In this document: one piece after another, positions 31,390 to 44,000 of the stretch
Layout: each line of letters begins with the position of its first letter
How positions within the stretch are numbered: position 1 is the first letter of the stretch
Assembly (NCBI RefSeq): GCF_030272615.1
Contig: NC_081407.1
Coordinates: 269,299,870-269,363,869, forward strand
Origin: Cryptomeria japonica
Lineage: Eukaryota; Streptophyta; Pinopsida; Cupressales; Cupressaceae
Length of the DNA: 64,000 nucleotides
Direction of reading: 5' to 3'
Notes under the pieces: model-generated
Databases searched by the model: none
The model's input: only the letters and a program-made list of their open reading frames with translations
Told to the model about the DNA's origin: nothing
Position numbers and translations under genes: made by a program

Positions 31390-34300
31390 TCTTTGTTTAA
31401 ATATATATTATATGTCGCGAGGGATGAAATATTGGCATCAATTTGAAAATTTAACCAAGTATGTCCAAGAATTATGCGAGTCTTTGTAATCCTCTAATGT
31501 TAAATGGATGATCGAATAAACTGTAACTATTGAATCAAAAAAATTATATTCTTGAGTCTAAACCCTAAATTATTGAAGAATAAATTTGTATTTGTATTGA
31601 TAAATAAATGTAGGTTCCATATCCCTTTTAACCTGGATTAGCCTGAACTGTGAACATAGCAACTTCTGGAATGTAGGATATTTTTAGTATTGTTTTTATT
31701 TGTCTAGGTTTGTATGGAGTAGGAGGGGCCGAGCAGTAATCTAGGTTCAAATAGTGTGGAGGGCATCTTAAAATGGGGAAAGGTAGATTGCAGCAGTTTT
31801 TCAATTTGGTTCATTTAAATTTTTGAATAAAAAATAATGTGAAATAAATATATTTTATTATAATATGTTCTAGATTGTAGAAATATTCTATCTATATTAT
31901 GTTGAATTATATTTTCTACATAATTTATCAATATATTATTTTGTGTTTCATTGTTTGAGCATTTATTAATTTTATAGTAATAGAAATTAGTTTATAATAT
32001 AATTATGTGATCAATTATTTTATCTTTGTAAAAGATGAATTGAAGTAGGATGATTAAAATTTTTTTATGTTATTTGGAAATAACATAAATTTAATTTTAT
32101 GTAACTTGATAATAGCAACATGTGTATATATGGAATAGAAAAATGAAAAATGAGACTAAAAAATTGAAATTGAAAATTAAATCACAATGTGTAAATCTAA
32201 AATAGAGATGCATGCCTAAGTCTCATAGAGTGGGACCTCCTTAATTATTTTAAAGGGATTGTTAAGAATTTTTAGGAGCTTTTATAAGTAGGAAGTTCCA
32301 TGAATTATAATAATTGGTGGGACATAATAAATTGTTGCTGTAAAAAAATTAACAATGCAAAAAGTTTTTTTTTTTAGGAGTAGATATTTCAAGATAATTG
32401 AGCTATTATATATTTTTTATGACTTAGACCTATTCACACCCTTGAACAATTTTAAACTATAATGGAACAAATATAATTTTTCTTTTCTATAAAGAAGATA
32501 ATTTTATGTTTTTACAATGAAAAGTATATATGAAATTGTTTTCACAATTTTCATTCAAATTACATGATATTCAACCAAAATAAACATAACCTTTTTTTTA
32601 TTACATTTGATAAGTAGTTTATGTAACATCACTAGAACTTGTTCCCATTCCAAATAACAATACAATCCACAAAAGATTCTTTTTGTATCATAGTCCATAA
32701 CACCCCTTTTTTTAAATAAATATAAATCCCCCCTAATAATTATAGGACAACCTCACGTGAACCTGCGACATACTCTATGTACTATGTGGCATACTCCATG
32801 AACTATTTATGATTGACATCTCACTATTTTCCAATAACTCCAATACTGTACTATTTTCCAATAACTCCCATCTCTTACTCTTATATCTGATAACTAGTAT
32901 TGAGTTACTATAAATATAAATTCCCAAAAATAATTACAAAACAACCTCCTCCTACTAGGAGAGATTTCCATCCTTCTCTCCATTGTGAATTATTGTTCCC
33001 TGACTTCTCTCTCCTCAAGAGTTACTAAAAACTATATTTTAAACCAATACTTTACTATCACCTAGATGCTCTCTCAAGCCTCTTCTCTAAATTATAATAA
33101 TAATATTATTACATAGAGAACAAATTCCTCACATTTTCCTTTTTCTCACTTGCGAACTACTGTATTTTTAGTAGTACTTTTGGAAAATAGCAATGTGTAG
33201 AGATATATCTTAGCCTAACAATAAAGACACAATACTTCACCATCAACAAAGTTGTGTTCACACACAATAAAGCCTCTGCTCACCCCAATGGTATCTCATG
33301 ATAAATAAAGTTTATTCCAATGCACTGAAAGCTCTTTGGTTTGGTTTCCATTCAGTGTTAAAGGCATGTGTAGGTACAAAAATTCCATACAAATCACACT
33401 AAAAAAATATGAAGATAAAATCGATGGCAATCACAAATTTTGAACATTTAGTTCCAAATAAATATTCAAATGGACTTTCATTCAAGTGATTCACATCATC
33501 TATGTGAATGGCAGCAAATTAGGCAGAATTGTACATGTACATTATCAATCACAATTTTTTTTTTTCATTCAATATTACTTATTATTACTTTTTCTTAGTT
33601 CTAATATTATTGCATTCATTAAAACTTTAATTGATTTTATTAAACTTTGCCATTATCAATTATCAATTAGAGTTGCAAATACTTTAAAGTTAATATTTAT
33701 AACATTTAAGTTTGTAAATTAATTTCATTTATTTTTAAATATAATTGATTAAAAATTGTTGGATCTTATAGATCAGATTTTTAGAAATTATAATCTAATC
33801 CATTTTTATGCTATATATTTTTCAGTTTCTAAAGACATTTCTTTCACAATTTTCTCATCGAATAGTTATAATGAACATTTTTATGACCAATCTTCATTAT
33901 TTTATTGTTGGATAAAAAGGTAATGGGAATAAACATGAAATGAGTGAAATTGGTATAAAGATGAATGTAACAATATTTAGTAATGTTGTTCATTTAGTGT
34001 ACAATAGCCAAAAAATTCTGACTCCCATGATCGAATATAGTATAAATATAGTTTTATTATATTTTTAAAATTGATTTTGGAAAATGATTTTGTTATCTAT
34101 GCAACATTAATTAATATTATATTTTTTAAAATTAAATAAATAAATAGATAAGATTGTTCAATTAAATATCTTATTTATTCTATTGGAAAGTAAAGTTAAG
34201 CTAATTAAAAAATCTAAATATTCCTTGTTATTTTAATTATCCACTCAATAAATATATGTTGTGTAGAAAAACTTATATTCAAAATAAGTGCTACATAATG

Positions 34301-34615
34301 ACTAATATTTTCTTTTTCACTATTTATCTTATACAAAGTTTTGTTTGATAATAACAAAATCAAATTTACAAGTCAAGACTACATGTTCAAAACATCAAAA
34401 ATTTCAAATTGAAGTTATTGATGTATGTTTTCCCATCCTCTTTGCAAAGGTGAAATTTTTTAATATTGTTTAAACTTAAGAAATTATAAAATTAAAGTAT
34501 GCAAGTACTAAATTATCTTCTCAAATATAACCTAAATTTAAAAAGCAAATAAATAGTTAAGAAATGGTGAATATGGTGCCTCCTTTTTTCTTTTTCTAAT
34601 ATTATCCATCCAAAA
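31390..34615. other. AT-rich intergenic DNA
   Basis: Over 3 kb with no convincing ORF or element. Slightly more C-rich at 32640-33010. Nothing else was recognised. Confidence 0.5.
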
Positions 34616-34619
34616 TTTA

Positions 34620-34965
34620 AAAAGTGGTATTTAGTTTATCTTATTTTGTTAATATAATTGTACATTTGTTATTTCAAATTCAGTTTTTTAATTTTAAAAT
34701 AAACTATTTTATTGTATTTATTTTTTATTTTTTTTATATTGTACAAGATTTCAACTTAGCACTTATAAGTGTTTACCACATAAAATCTATCACTGAGTCA
34801 CATTGTTTTGAACAAAACTCAAACTTTTTTACCATAATAATTTAATTGACTTAAAACATCTATGCAACATTATGCATTAAATATAACTAAACAAGTTAAT
34901 AAGATATAAACCAATCTAAATATAAAATTTCTATTAAATTTTTAATTTTATGAAAAACTTTTAAT
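34620..34965 (+). repeat. Diverged copy of the F-box copy 1 downstream flank
   Basis: TTTATCTTATTTTGTTAATATAATTGTACA, read in pieces, and later AACATCTATGCAACATTATG, CATTAAATATAA and TAAATTTTTAA follow 21735-21945 in order. No F-box sequence is seen upstream here. It may mark a lost fifth copy or simply a shared repeat. Confidence 0.45.
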
Positions 34966-35269
34966 TTTTCTATCATGTCAAATATCCATGTTGTAGAAAT
35001 ATATAGTTGATGTTTCTATGTCTTCACATTTGAGTTAGGTACCTATGACAAGAAATCAAATTCACATTAATATTAACGTTTGGGTGGCTGAATTTTAGGT
35101 TTAAAATTTGTGGTAATAAGTGATAGGAAAACTTGTCAATGTTATTTGATAGTGTAAAGAATTGAAAATATACATTGTCATTAAGAGGAAGGAATTTTAA
35201 TGCTATATTAATATTTAAATAAATGGAAAATAGATTTATTTCATAAAAGGAAAAGGTACATGAAGTATT

Positions 35270-37270
35270 TTTGATGCATTGAAGCCTATTTTCTTCTCTT
35301 TTTTTGTTGAAAACTTGTTTGCCTTTGTTTAATTTCTCGTATCTATCATATGTGAATAGTGGCATGATCTATAGTCCTTGTAAGAATTTCACATGAGAGA
35401 TTTCCATAAATGTTAGACCTATTCTTTCTATTGGTCCTATATCAGTAGTAGACTTTTCAAGAGTCAATCCCTAAGATTTGTGTATTGTTAGTGCCCAAGC
35501 CAATCTTAATGGTATTTATGAAGAACCACCTCTTTCAATTGTTGGAATTGGAATTGTAGATGGATGAAAATCATCGAATGGTAGTCCAGAGTAATTGTCA
35601 AATTCAACTAATAAGAAAGTTGGTGGTTGAGGTGGTGCAATTCTAGGTTTATATACAATCTTTCTAAAATTTCCTAAAGGTCCATTTACAAGTCCTTCTT
35701 CTATCCACAAATTTCATGTCAACATTACTCTGGAATTTTGGGATTATAATAATTCTACATCAAGCTCATCATTTGTTGTACTTGCGCTACTAATAAGTTT
35801 TCCAATTATTGTTGCAATGTTGTGTGCAACTAGATTTTGTAATGATTGTAGTTTCTTCCTATTATGACTATGAATATTGTTGTTTGTTAAAAATAAATGA
35901 ACACAATTATCAAATTCTTGGTTTCTTGTTGGATCAATTATCATATAAGACCTTGTCATTAGTAACATCCAATCATCTAATGCAAAATTTGCATCTCTTA
36001 TGTTCATTAACAGTTCTCGAAAGTGTTTTTGGTCACTGTTTTGTCCATCTAGTCAAAAAAATATGATCCAAAGTAATAATAGTTTTGAATTATTCCCAAA
36101 ATAGTTTATCCCTTCTTCTACTCTCATATGGTGGCCTATCATTCATTGGAGGTAATTGTCCAAGATCACCAACCAGAATCATAGATATTCCTAAACTTTT
36201 TTGTTAACTATTAGTTATGTTAATTTGTATCTATCACGACTCTGATATTTTAATGTTTTTAATGTAAAATTGTGAAAATAAATTGGAATAATTATAATTT
36301 TACAACTTGAGTAGAAGACATACTTGCAAAATTTTCATTATAATTTGAAGGAAAATGTTGGCATAGATATGCATCTATGTTCTCCAATAACCTTTTTCCA
36401 ATAAAACTCATTTCATCAATCAAGATATATTTGACATGTGTCATCTCCTCTTGGAAGGTTGTTACTCTTGTTCCCTGCAGCTCTTTCAAATCCCTTATCG
36501 ACATTCTTAATTTTGAATGACTAGTCGATGCTCCTATACTGAAGACAACAAATTCATTTGGTCCAAGCATGAGTAGAGATGGATTTGGCATGGAAGCATT
36601 TTGGAGTGATTCATTTATAGCACCTATTAAATGTGATTTCCCCAATCCTGTTGTACCTTAAATTATCATAAATAGAGGAGGTTTTGTTCCATTTGTAAGG
36701 TAGTGTGAAATGATAATATTGAGTGCCTCTGCTTCTTTATTATTGAGGTTGTGATAGTTTACAATGTGTGGTATATCATCATGGATAAGAGAACCAACAC
36801 TTTTCACGGTGGCAATGAAATTGATAGCCTTATTAGTATATTGTTCACATTGATAATCATTGGACCAATTTGTATCTTTATCTATATCTCTCCTATCGAG
36901 CATATCTATCTCTAAAGTTTGCATTATTTGGCCATGGTGAAGCCTAGATATAATCTCCCATTCATATTCTATAGTTTCTTCTTGTCTGGTATCATTTTAT
37001 TCAATCTTAGAGTATTCAATGTTTTCATCATTTTGGGTATCTATTCTTCCTTTCACATGCCATTGATTGTAATTGAAGTTATCCCAATTTCTCTCTATTG
37101 AATCATTCTTATTCCTGATTTCCCTTTTGATGTTGCGAAAAGGTTTGTATAGCAGTAATTCTAGAAAACAAAAAATTATCCATTTCTCTGAGCCATGTGC
37201 TAGAATAGAGAACAATGTTGGAAATACTAGAGAATACTTTTTTTTCCCTCGGATTCCATTTGTTATCACC
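35270..37270 (-). pseudogene. PIF1-like helicase (Helitron-type) remnant
   Basis: Minus strand, N to C: DMLDRRDIDKDTNWSNDYQC (about 36850-36915); IPHIVNYHNLNNKEAEALNI; Walker A GTTGLGKSHLI near 36625-36655, with TAA just before it where the family has Gln; Walker B YILIDEMSFIG near 36410; ILVGDLGQLPPMNDRPPYES near 36120-36175; GLVNGPLGNFRKIVYKPRIA and LLVEFDNYSGLP (35516-35710); and GLTFMEISHVKFLQGL then MPLFTYDRYEKLNKG at about 35310-35440. This is the order of a PIF1 5'-3' DNA helicase. In plants such genes are mostly Helitron-derived; the Helitron Rep domain was not found. A GT-AG intron is likely (36191-36323). Several stops make it non-functional. Confidence 0.8.
36191..36323 (-). other. 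Probable intron in the helicase remnant
   Basis: On the minus strand GCAA|GTATGT opens and TTTAG|GAATATC closes a 133-bp AT-rich segment. Splicing joins NENFA to ISMILVGDLG in frame with one codon across the junction, which matches the continuous PIF1 alignment. Confidence 0.55.
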
Positions 37271-37369
37271 TTTTCTTTTAGGATTGTATATCTACAATTT
37301 TATTGCATCAATAAATGGTATTGCTTCCATAGAAAATGGCCTATTTCAATATGCATGAATGAATGATAC

Positions 37370-40300
37370 TATGTGTTATGTAATTCCCGCCAAAATACCC
37401 TAGAGAAATAAACATAAACTAACTAAAAATAGAGATAATTTTTTGTTAATTAAAAACATCTATAAAATAACATATGCAACTATATTTATCTAACATATGT
37501 ATACACATTGAATGCAACATTTACTAACTACAATAATGCATAAGGTGTCATATAACACAAGTGGAAGATAACATAGTAATTAACATCTCATTACATATTT
37601 CATCCATAAAATCATTCCCTAGGGTATCTCAACGTCACTACTTAACGAATAATATATTCACACTATCATAGTTTACAATCATTCATAATCTCTAAGTTCA
37701 TTTTATAACACCAACCATATATTCCTAATTACCATTCTTACATATTGCCAATAGCACATATAATTCCATATTCCATTTCCTATAAGTACCATGATACATC
37801 TCATATAGATACCTCATCACATGCCTAACAAGAAAATTACATCAACATGTATTAATCTTTTATAATAGGATTCCAATTACAATTAAATATAACCTATCCA
37901 TAACATGAACTCAATTACATTAATAATACATAAACACATTCCTATCATTATTTCTTCATAGAATCTCATACAAACAATTTTCACATCTTATTTTCATTAC
38001 AAGATTATACCTAATACAAAATACACATCATTAAGAGTGATACAAGGATACATCATGTTACATGATATTACAATTACTACAGTTCATAATCTTCTTCCAT
38101 ATTTACAATTCCATCATGAATACAATTTTACCCAAATACATAGAAATCAACTCCATAAATCAACCACAATAGAAGAACAATAGAGTCCATATGCACACAT
38201 GCAACCATCCAACAAAGAACATACCAATGGAAGAAGGCATCAAACCACTCAACCATGTGGAACCACCCCCCATGCTAGGAGATGACATGGGGTCCCCACT
38301 CACACTCAAGACCTAGGCTGACACCTAACAACCAAGGGACTCAACATGACACAACAAAGGTATACAACATATCAACACCAAAAACACATCACATAGCTAA
38401 AGAAAATTAATAAACTCTCTCCTAGAGGCATAGTTCACAAATCAAGGCATAAGGACCATGGTCATATGTAGAAGGGGAGTGTCATCACATGCTATCCTCA
38501 CATAGAAGGGAATATGGCCAACCATGATAGACATGCCTCTACATGCTATCCGCACAAAGAAGGTAAATATGCGTCCATAGTAGTCATTCATGCTATTCTC
38601 ACATAGAAGAGAAATCCTTACTCATGATATACGTACAAGCTACTCTCACATAAAAGGGTAAAAAAATCCCCAATAGACATGTGGAGCCATCTCAACCTAC
38701 GTGAGAAGATGGGAGACTAGCTTGCCATCTCTATGACCTCAATACAGTGTTATTATTATCCTATTAAATGAATCCCTTCCCAATAAATCTTATAATAATT
38801 TTATCACTTGTTAAGACTAAGAAAACTTCCAATGTGCCTTGGTGCTCTAAGTACTAATCAACCTTATCCCACATGACCCCAGTGATCACAAGGAAGCCCA
38901 CTCCTTCTACCATATGACAAGACCTTAGGAAAATAACATCAAGTAACATCACAACACATAAATAAGGCTCACAAGAGACATAGAAGTACTCATAACATCA
39001 TACAGGACATGTTGAACATAATAGGATACATAGGGGTTGGTACAAGCCAAGAGCGTTCACCAATGCATAGAAATAAAAAAAACAAATAATAAGAATGATC
39101 CAAAAGTGAATCCAAATATATATCAAATCCTCAACATTGAGTCAAAACACATCCCATGGGAGTCATTAAACAACCCTCAACAGCAAGACATTCATCCTCT
39201 TGCTAGAGCAATGCAGTACACATAGAATCACCTCAATGATAGGGCACAAACCCACTAAAAGAAGAATAAAAATAATAATAACATAAAAAATAAATCATAA
39301 ACATCATTGAGGGACTCAAAACATTCATACAAAGCCTTTGGAAGCACCTAAAAATCAAACCGACAAAACCCAGATGATGAAAACCCTTAAAAATATAATT
39401 TTCCTCAGTCTGGCACATACAAAACACAGTTTGGAACATATGATACACATAATAATGCATATGACACATAAATTAGTGCATATGATCAATAAATTTTCTC
39501 ATATGATATTTCTTTTAGCACATATGACTTAGAATGCAAAATTGCTAAAGAATGAAACCAAAACTTGATGAGATCACATAGTTTGATTCCTAGATTCACA
39601 AAAGGACTAAAAATAATTCCCAAAAGGTGTGGAAAGGTAAAAATAACACTAGGAAATAATTCTGAAAAACAATAACCTAAATTATGAGATTTTAACCAAG
39701 TTACACATGCAAATACGCACTTAGAGTACACAGAAAATACCCAACTCTCCACAAATACAAAAGAGACACAAGAGAGGTACAATAATGAAATCAAGAGTGA
39801 AAGGAAGCAATAATAAGGCTATCTAAATCCTCTATTAATGACCCTAAACTCCTTCAACATAGGAATACCAAAATCATAAGTTAGATGTGACCAAATAGCA
39901 CCCGACAACACAAACTCCCCAAAATGATACAAAACATTCACAACACTTGGAGAAGGTAGGACTTCAAAGGGAAATATGACACAATCCTCTAATCATAGGG
40001 AATAAATTAAATCACAAGAATTATTAAACAAAAAAATCAAAATAAGTCATGGGGAATACCTCCATGGCAATCATTTTTCCAAATCATGAAAAATCCAAAG
40101 AATGCAAATCTAAGTCTCATAAATTTTTCCCATAGCCAAATATAAACTTTATAATAATATTTTTCTCATTCCCCAAATAATATTTCAAGCAAACATAATG
40201 GAAGACAATATTTTCAAAAACTAAATTTGCAAAGAGAAGGAAGCCGACAACTCCAACCTAGAAACACAATCCAACAAATGATGATTTGATGAAAGCAAAA

Positions 40301-40695
40301 ATCCACAAGCCACTCCAAATCTTCAACAATCCAAGAAATTGAATCCAAGCTCAGAATTTCCACTAAATGATTAACCTGATAACATTCTCAATAAACCAAA
40401 TTTATAAAAATCAAACTCAAAATCTATATAAAATTCTAGTCAATCAAAAAATTCCTAGAAACAATATAATCTACCTACCTTGTACAGTTTCAAGCAATAT
40501 ATATTTTAGCCATATGATTTACCTACCAATTAAAATTCAAGTAATCACATGTGAGAGTAGGTAACCTGTATAATATACCTTGTGAAACCATAATCATGAA
40601 ATAGGGGTTAGGATCAACATAACATCATATATCATATAATCCACATAGAAATATCAAGTGCATATAATCCATCCATCAATTAATCTAGAATGTAT
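37370..40695. other. Long stretch without recognisable gene
   Basis: A-rich on the plus strand, with many CATA/ACAT motifs. At 38470-38660 a CACATGCTATCCTCACATAGAAGG-like unit recurs four to five times in degenerate form. At 39400-39535 GCACATATGA/GCATATGA repeats occur. It may be a decayed LTR element, but no LTR pair or coding domain was identified. Confidence 0.4.
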
Positions 40696-40697
40696 CA

Positions 40698-41069
40698 TCA
40701 ATCATATGAATCAACAAATAGCATATGTCCATATAAAGTACCTAGCATCATCATTATCATCTGAATATAAATAGAGTCATAAGTAATTATCAAAACATCA
40801 TCCATATGTCTAAATAGGTCTATCGATGCAAAAATAAAAAAATGTAAGTCTAGGAGGGACACTACATGTTCTTCATTATTATTTTCATCATCTTCTACTA
40901 CACACTTTAAAAATTCAAATGAGACATTTAAATTAATAAATTTTATACTACTTTCTACCAGTAGTAGTTCCAATAGCATGTGACTTGTTTCTTGTGCTCC
41001 AATGTTTCTCTCAATTATTGTTTCAATTTGTAGTTTCCTATAAGGTTTTGTAGCTAAATCATCTAGGTT
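40698..41069 (-). other. Unknown sequence fused to truncated LINE C
   Basis: An open minus-strand frame runs on from the RT start into NIENLDDLATKPYRKLQIET and further residues rich in Leu/Ile/Asp. This is not LINE sequence and no domain is recognised; it is the junction of another insertion or a deletion. Confidence 0.35.
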
Positions 41070-44000
41070 TTCAATATTTCTAGTTTGAGCTTTTGAGATG
41101 ATGAAAAGGATTATCTTCTTCAACCTATTACCTAAATCTTTTGCCATGACTTTATAAATAGTATTGCATAGGGATATAGGTCTGAATTCATCTAGACTCA
41201 AATCTTTCTCTTTCTTGGGTATTAATGCTATGAAGGTGTTGTTAATATCCCTTAAAAACCTTCATGAATTCCTTGTTGCTTTTAAAGCCTCTATCATTTT
41301 CTCTCCTAACATATGCCAACATTTTTGAAAGAAGCTTGTATGAAACCCATTCAGACCCGATGCTTTGTTTGGATGCAACTGCTTGAGGGTTGTTTCGATT
41401 TCAAAAGCTGAAAACTTGTCTGTAAATATATTATTTTGTTTGTCCGAGATCAACCTTGCAATGTTTTTCAATAATATATTTTGAGCCTTATAATCAAATC
41501 CTTCCCAATTGTTTAAGACATCAGTGAAAAACAAAACTAATTCTCTAGCACTTTCTTTAGAATCTTCCTTCATATTCCCAAATTCATCTTTTACTATATA
41601 GATCCTACTAAGATCCCTTCACTTCTTACTGCTATTGTGAAAAAACTTAGAATTTCTATCTCCCTCGGCTAACCAGAATTCTTTAGATTTTTGTCTCCAA
41701 AAATTTCTCTTTCGTAGCCAACACTTCCTCATACTTATAAAGAATCTCCTTTTATTTAAGAATTTTGTTTTGATCCATTTCTTGCCTTATTACTTCTACA
41801 TTTAAAATGTCCAACTCCTCCTCTACTTTAGTCTTAGAGTAAAATATATTGGTGAAATATTCTTTGTTCCACTTTAAAAAAAATTCATTTTAATAATTTC
41901 AATTTGGACACGAAACAAATTAATTTGGGTTTCTCAAATTGTTCTTCCTTCCACTATCTTTCTATCAACTCAATGAGATTTTGATCTTTTGTTCATATTT
42001 TTTCAAACTTATAAGGACAATTCAAATGTTTTCTCTCCCCCAAGATTTATAGCTTCTTTGAAAAATGGGATAACCTTGAAGTAGTCTTGATAAAATGTTT
42101 AAATCTGAAGAGAAATATGGTGAGATCTCCTTTGAAAAATAAATGTCTACGTTTTCTATTATATAACTAAAACCCAATCTCCTATTTTTCAAAGTGAAAA
42201 TTTCATTCTCAGTTTCTATATCCATTATATTATTCCTTGATACCAAATCCTAAAATCCACTTGAGATTGTGACTCATTTTAAATGCCCCCTCTTTTTTAT
42301 AATAGGTGTAGAATAGAATTGAAATCTCCTCCTAAGAGAATGTTTTCCTTACAGGTATTTTGCAAGAAGTTTTCCAACTCTCTTCACAATTCCAATTTTT
42401 TTATTATTAATAGTTGGCCCATATATATTCAATATTACAAAATTAAGTTCTCCATTGATACTTCTTAAAGAGCCCCCCTGCCAATGCATCTTGCCTGTTA
42501 ACTTCTCGAAATTCACTCTCCCTGGGTTCCGAATGATGGCCAATCTCCGTGAAGGTCTCACTACTTAAAATAACTCTACCTCGCACAAACCTAATTTATT
42601 TTTGAAGGTTTTCATCCACTTTGCATTAAATTTTGTCTCTTGAATCACTTCTAATTTTGAAGTTCTAATACAACATTTAACCAAATATTTCTTGTTAGGG
42701 GTATTAATTCTCCTCACATTCCAGATTAATAGCTTTATTTTTCTAAGGGAAGGACCTTCCCCTTTCCTAAATTCCATAGGGTTGTACATTTCATCTGACC
42801 ATTTGCTTCTCCATTCATTTTCCTAAGATCTAATAGAGACTTCCTACCTCTCTTATTTTTTGTTGATTGCCCACAATCTAGGTTTTCCTTGTTAGGATGG
42901 TTTTCACAAAGGCCCAAGACTTCCCTTTCATTGATTTTTCCATTATCCTCTATTTTCCCTAATTCTACAAATATAAATCCAAATTCCTCCTCTATTTCAT
43001 CTAGGCCTAGATTTTTTTATTTTTGTTTTATCTCTTGGTTTTCTTTATGAGAATTATCATTCTCTTGAAGTTGGGGATCCGAAATACCTAAGAAGTAGAA
43101 AACTACTTACAATTCTAGTAGAAGTGGATTCTCTTCCTCTATTCTTATAGTCATCCCATGGTATGATGGGGGTAAATTTTAAGTAGAAAAGTACTCCCCA
43201 GATTCAATCATTTAACATATTTCATCCCGCTTCAAATTATTCACTATTGACAATTTATTCTCCTTCCCTCTCAAACACACAAATGAGGTTGAAGTCTTGA
43301 ATGCTTCCTAATTGGCACAGATGATGAGCCTTTCAAGTTATTCTTTTCCAAGAGTCTAAGATATTTTTCATTGTCTATTTTAAGAATTGAATGAGCTATT
43401 GGTATTTTAGGATTTGCAATAATAAGTTTATTATCTTTTTTCTTTTTTTGTACTCCCCAGTGGTCTACCACTTTTTCACCCTTGCTAGAGTTGAGATCAT
43501 ATCCTCATTTTTTTCCATTTTGAAAGTGATGGAAGAGTCTTTATTTTCCTTGTCTTCTCCTAAAACTTGATCTGTTGGCTCCTCTATAAGATTGTCTTGG
43601 GCTTCCTCATAGTAGATTCGGATAAAAGACTCAATATATTTTATTGTAACACTTCTCTCTATTGGACCTATTTGGGACTCACTAGTTTCCTTTGTCAAAT
43701 ATGACTCTCAATCCTTACCACTAAGAATGTGTGATTCTAGTTTTCAATTCTCAGAGCCATGAGGGGTGAAAACTCCTTTTGATATGAATAGCATCTCTAG
43801 CTTCTCCTTAAACTTCCAAATACTTCATCTATCCCTAGAAGAGACAATATTTTAGTTAGAAAGGCCATTAACATTGTTGGAATTTGTATTAATACTATCT
43901 CTCTTTTCTCTATTTCCAACATTTGATTTTGATCACATATTTTAGCTCCTTTCCACATTGTTTGGACAGATGTTAATCTCCGATTATCATATTTGTTTTG

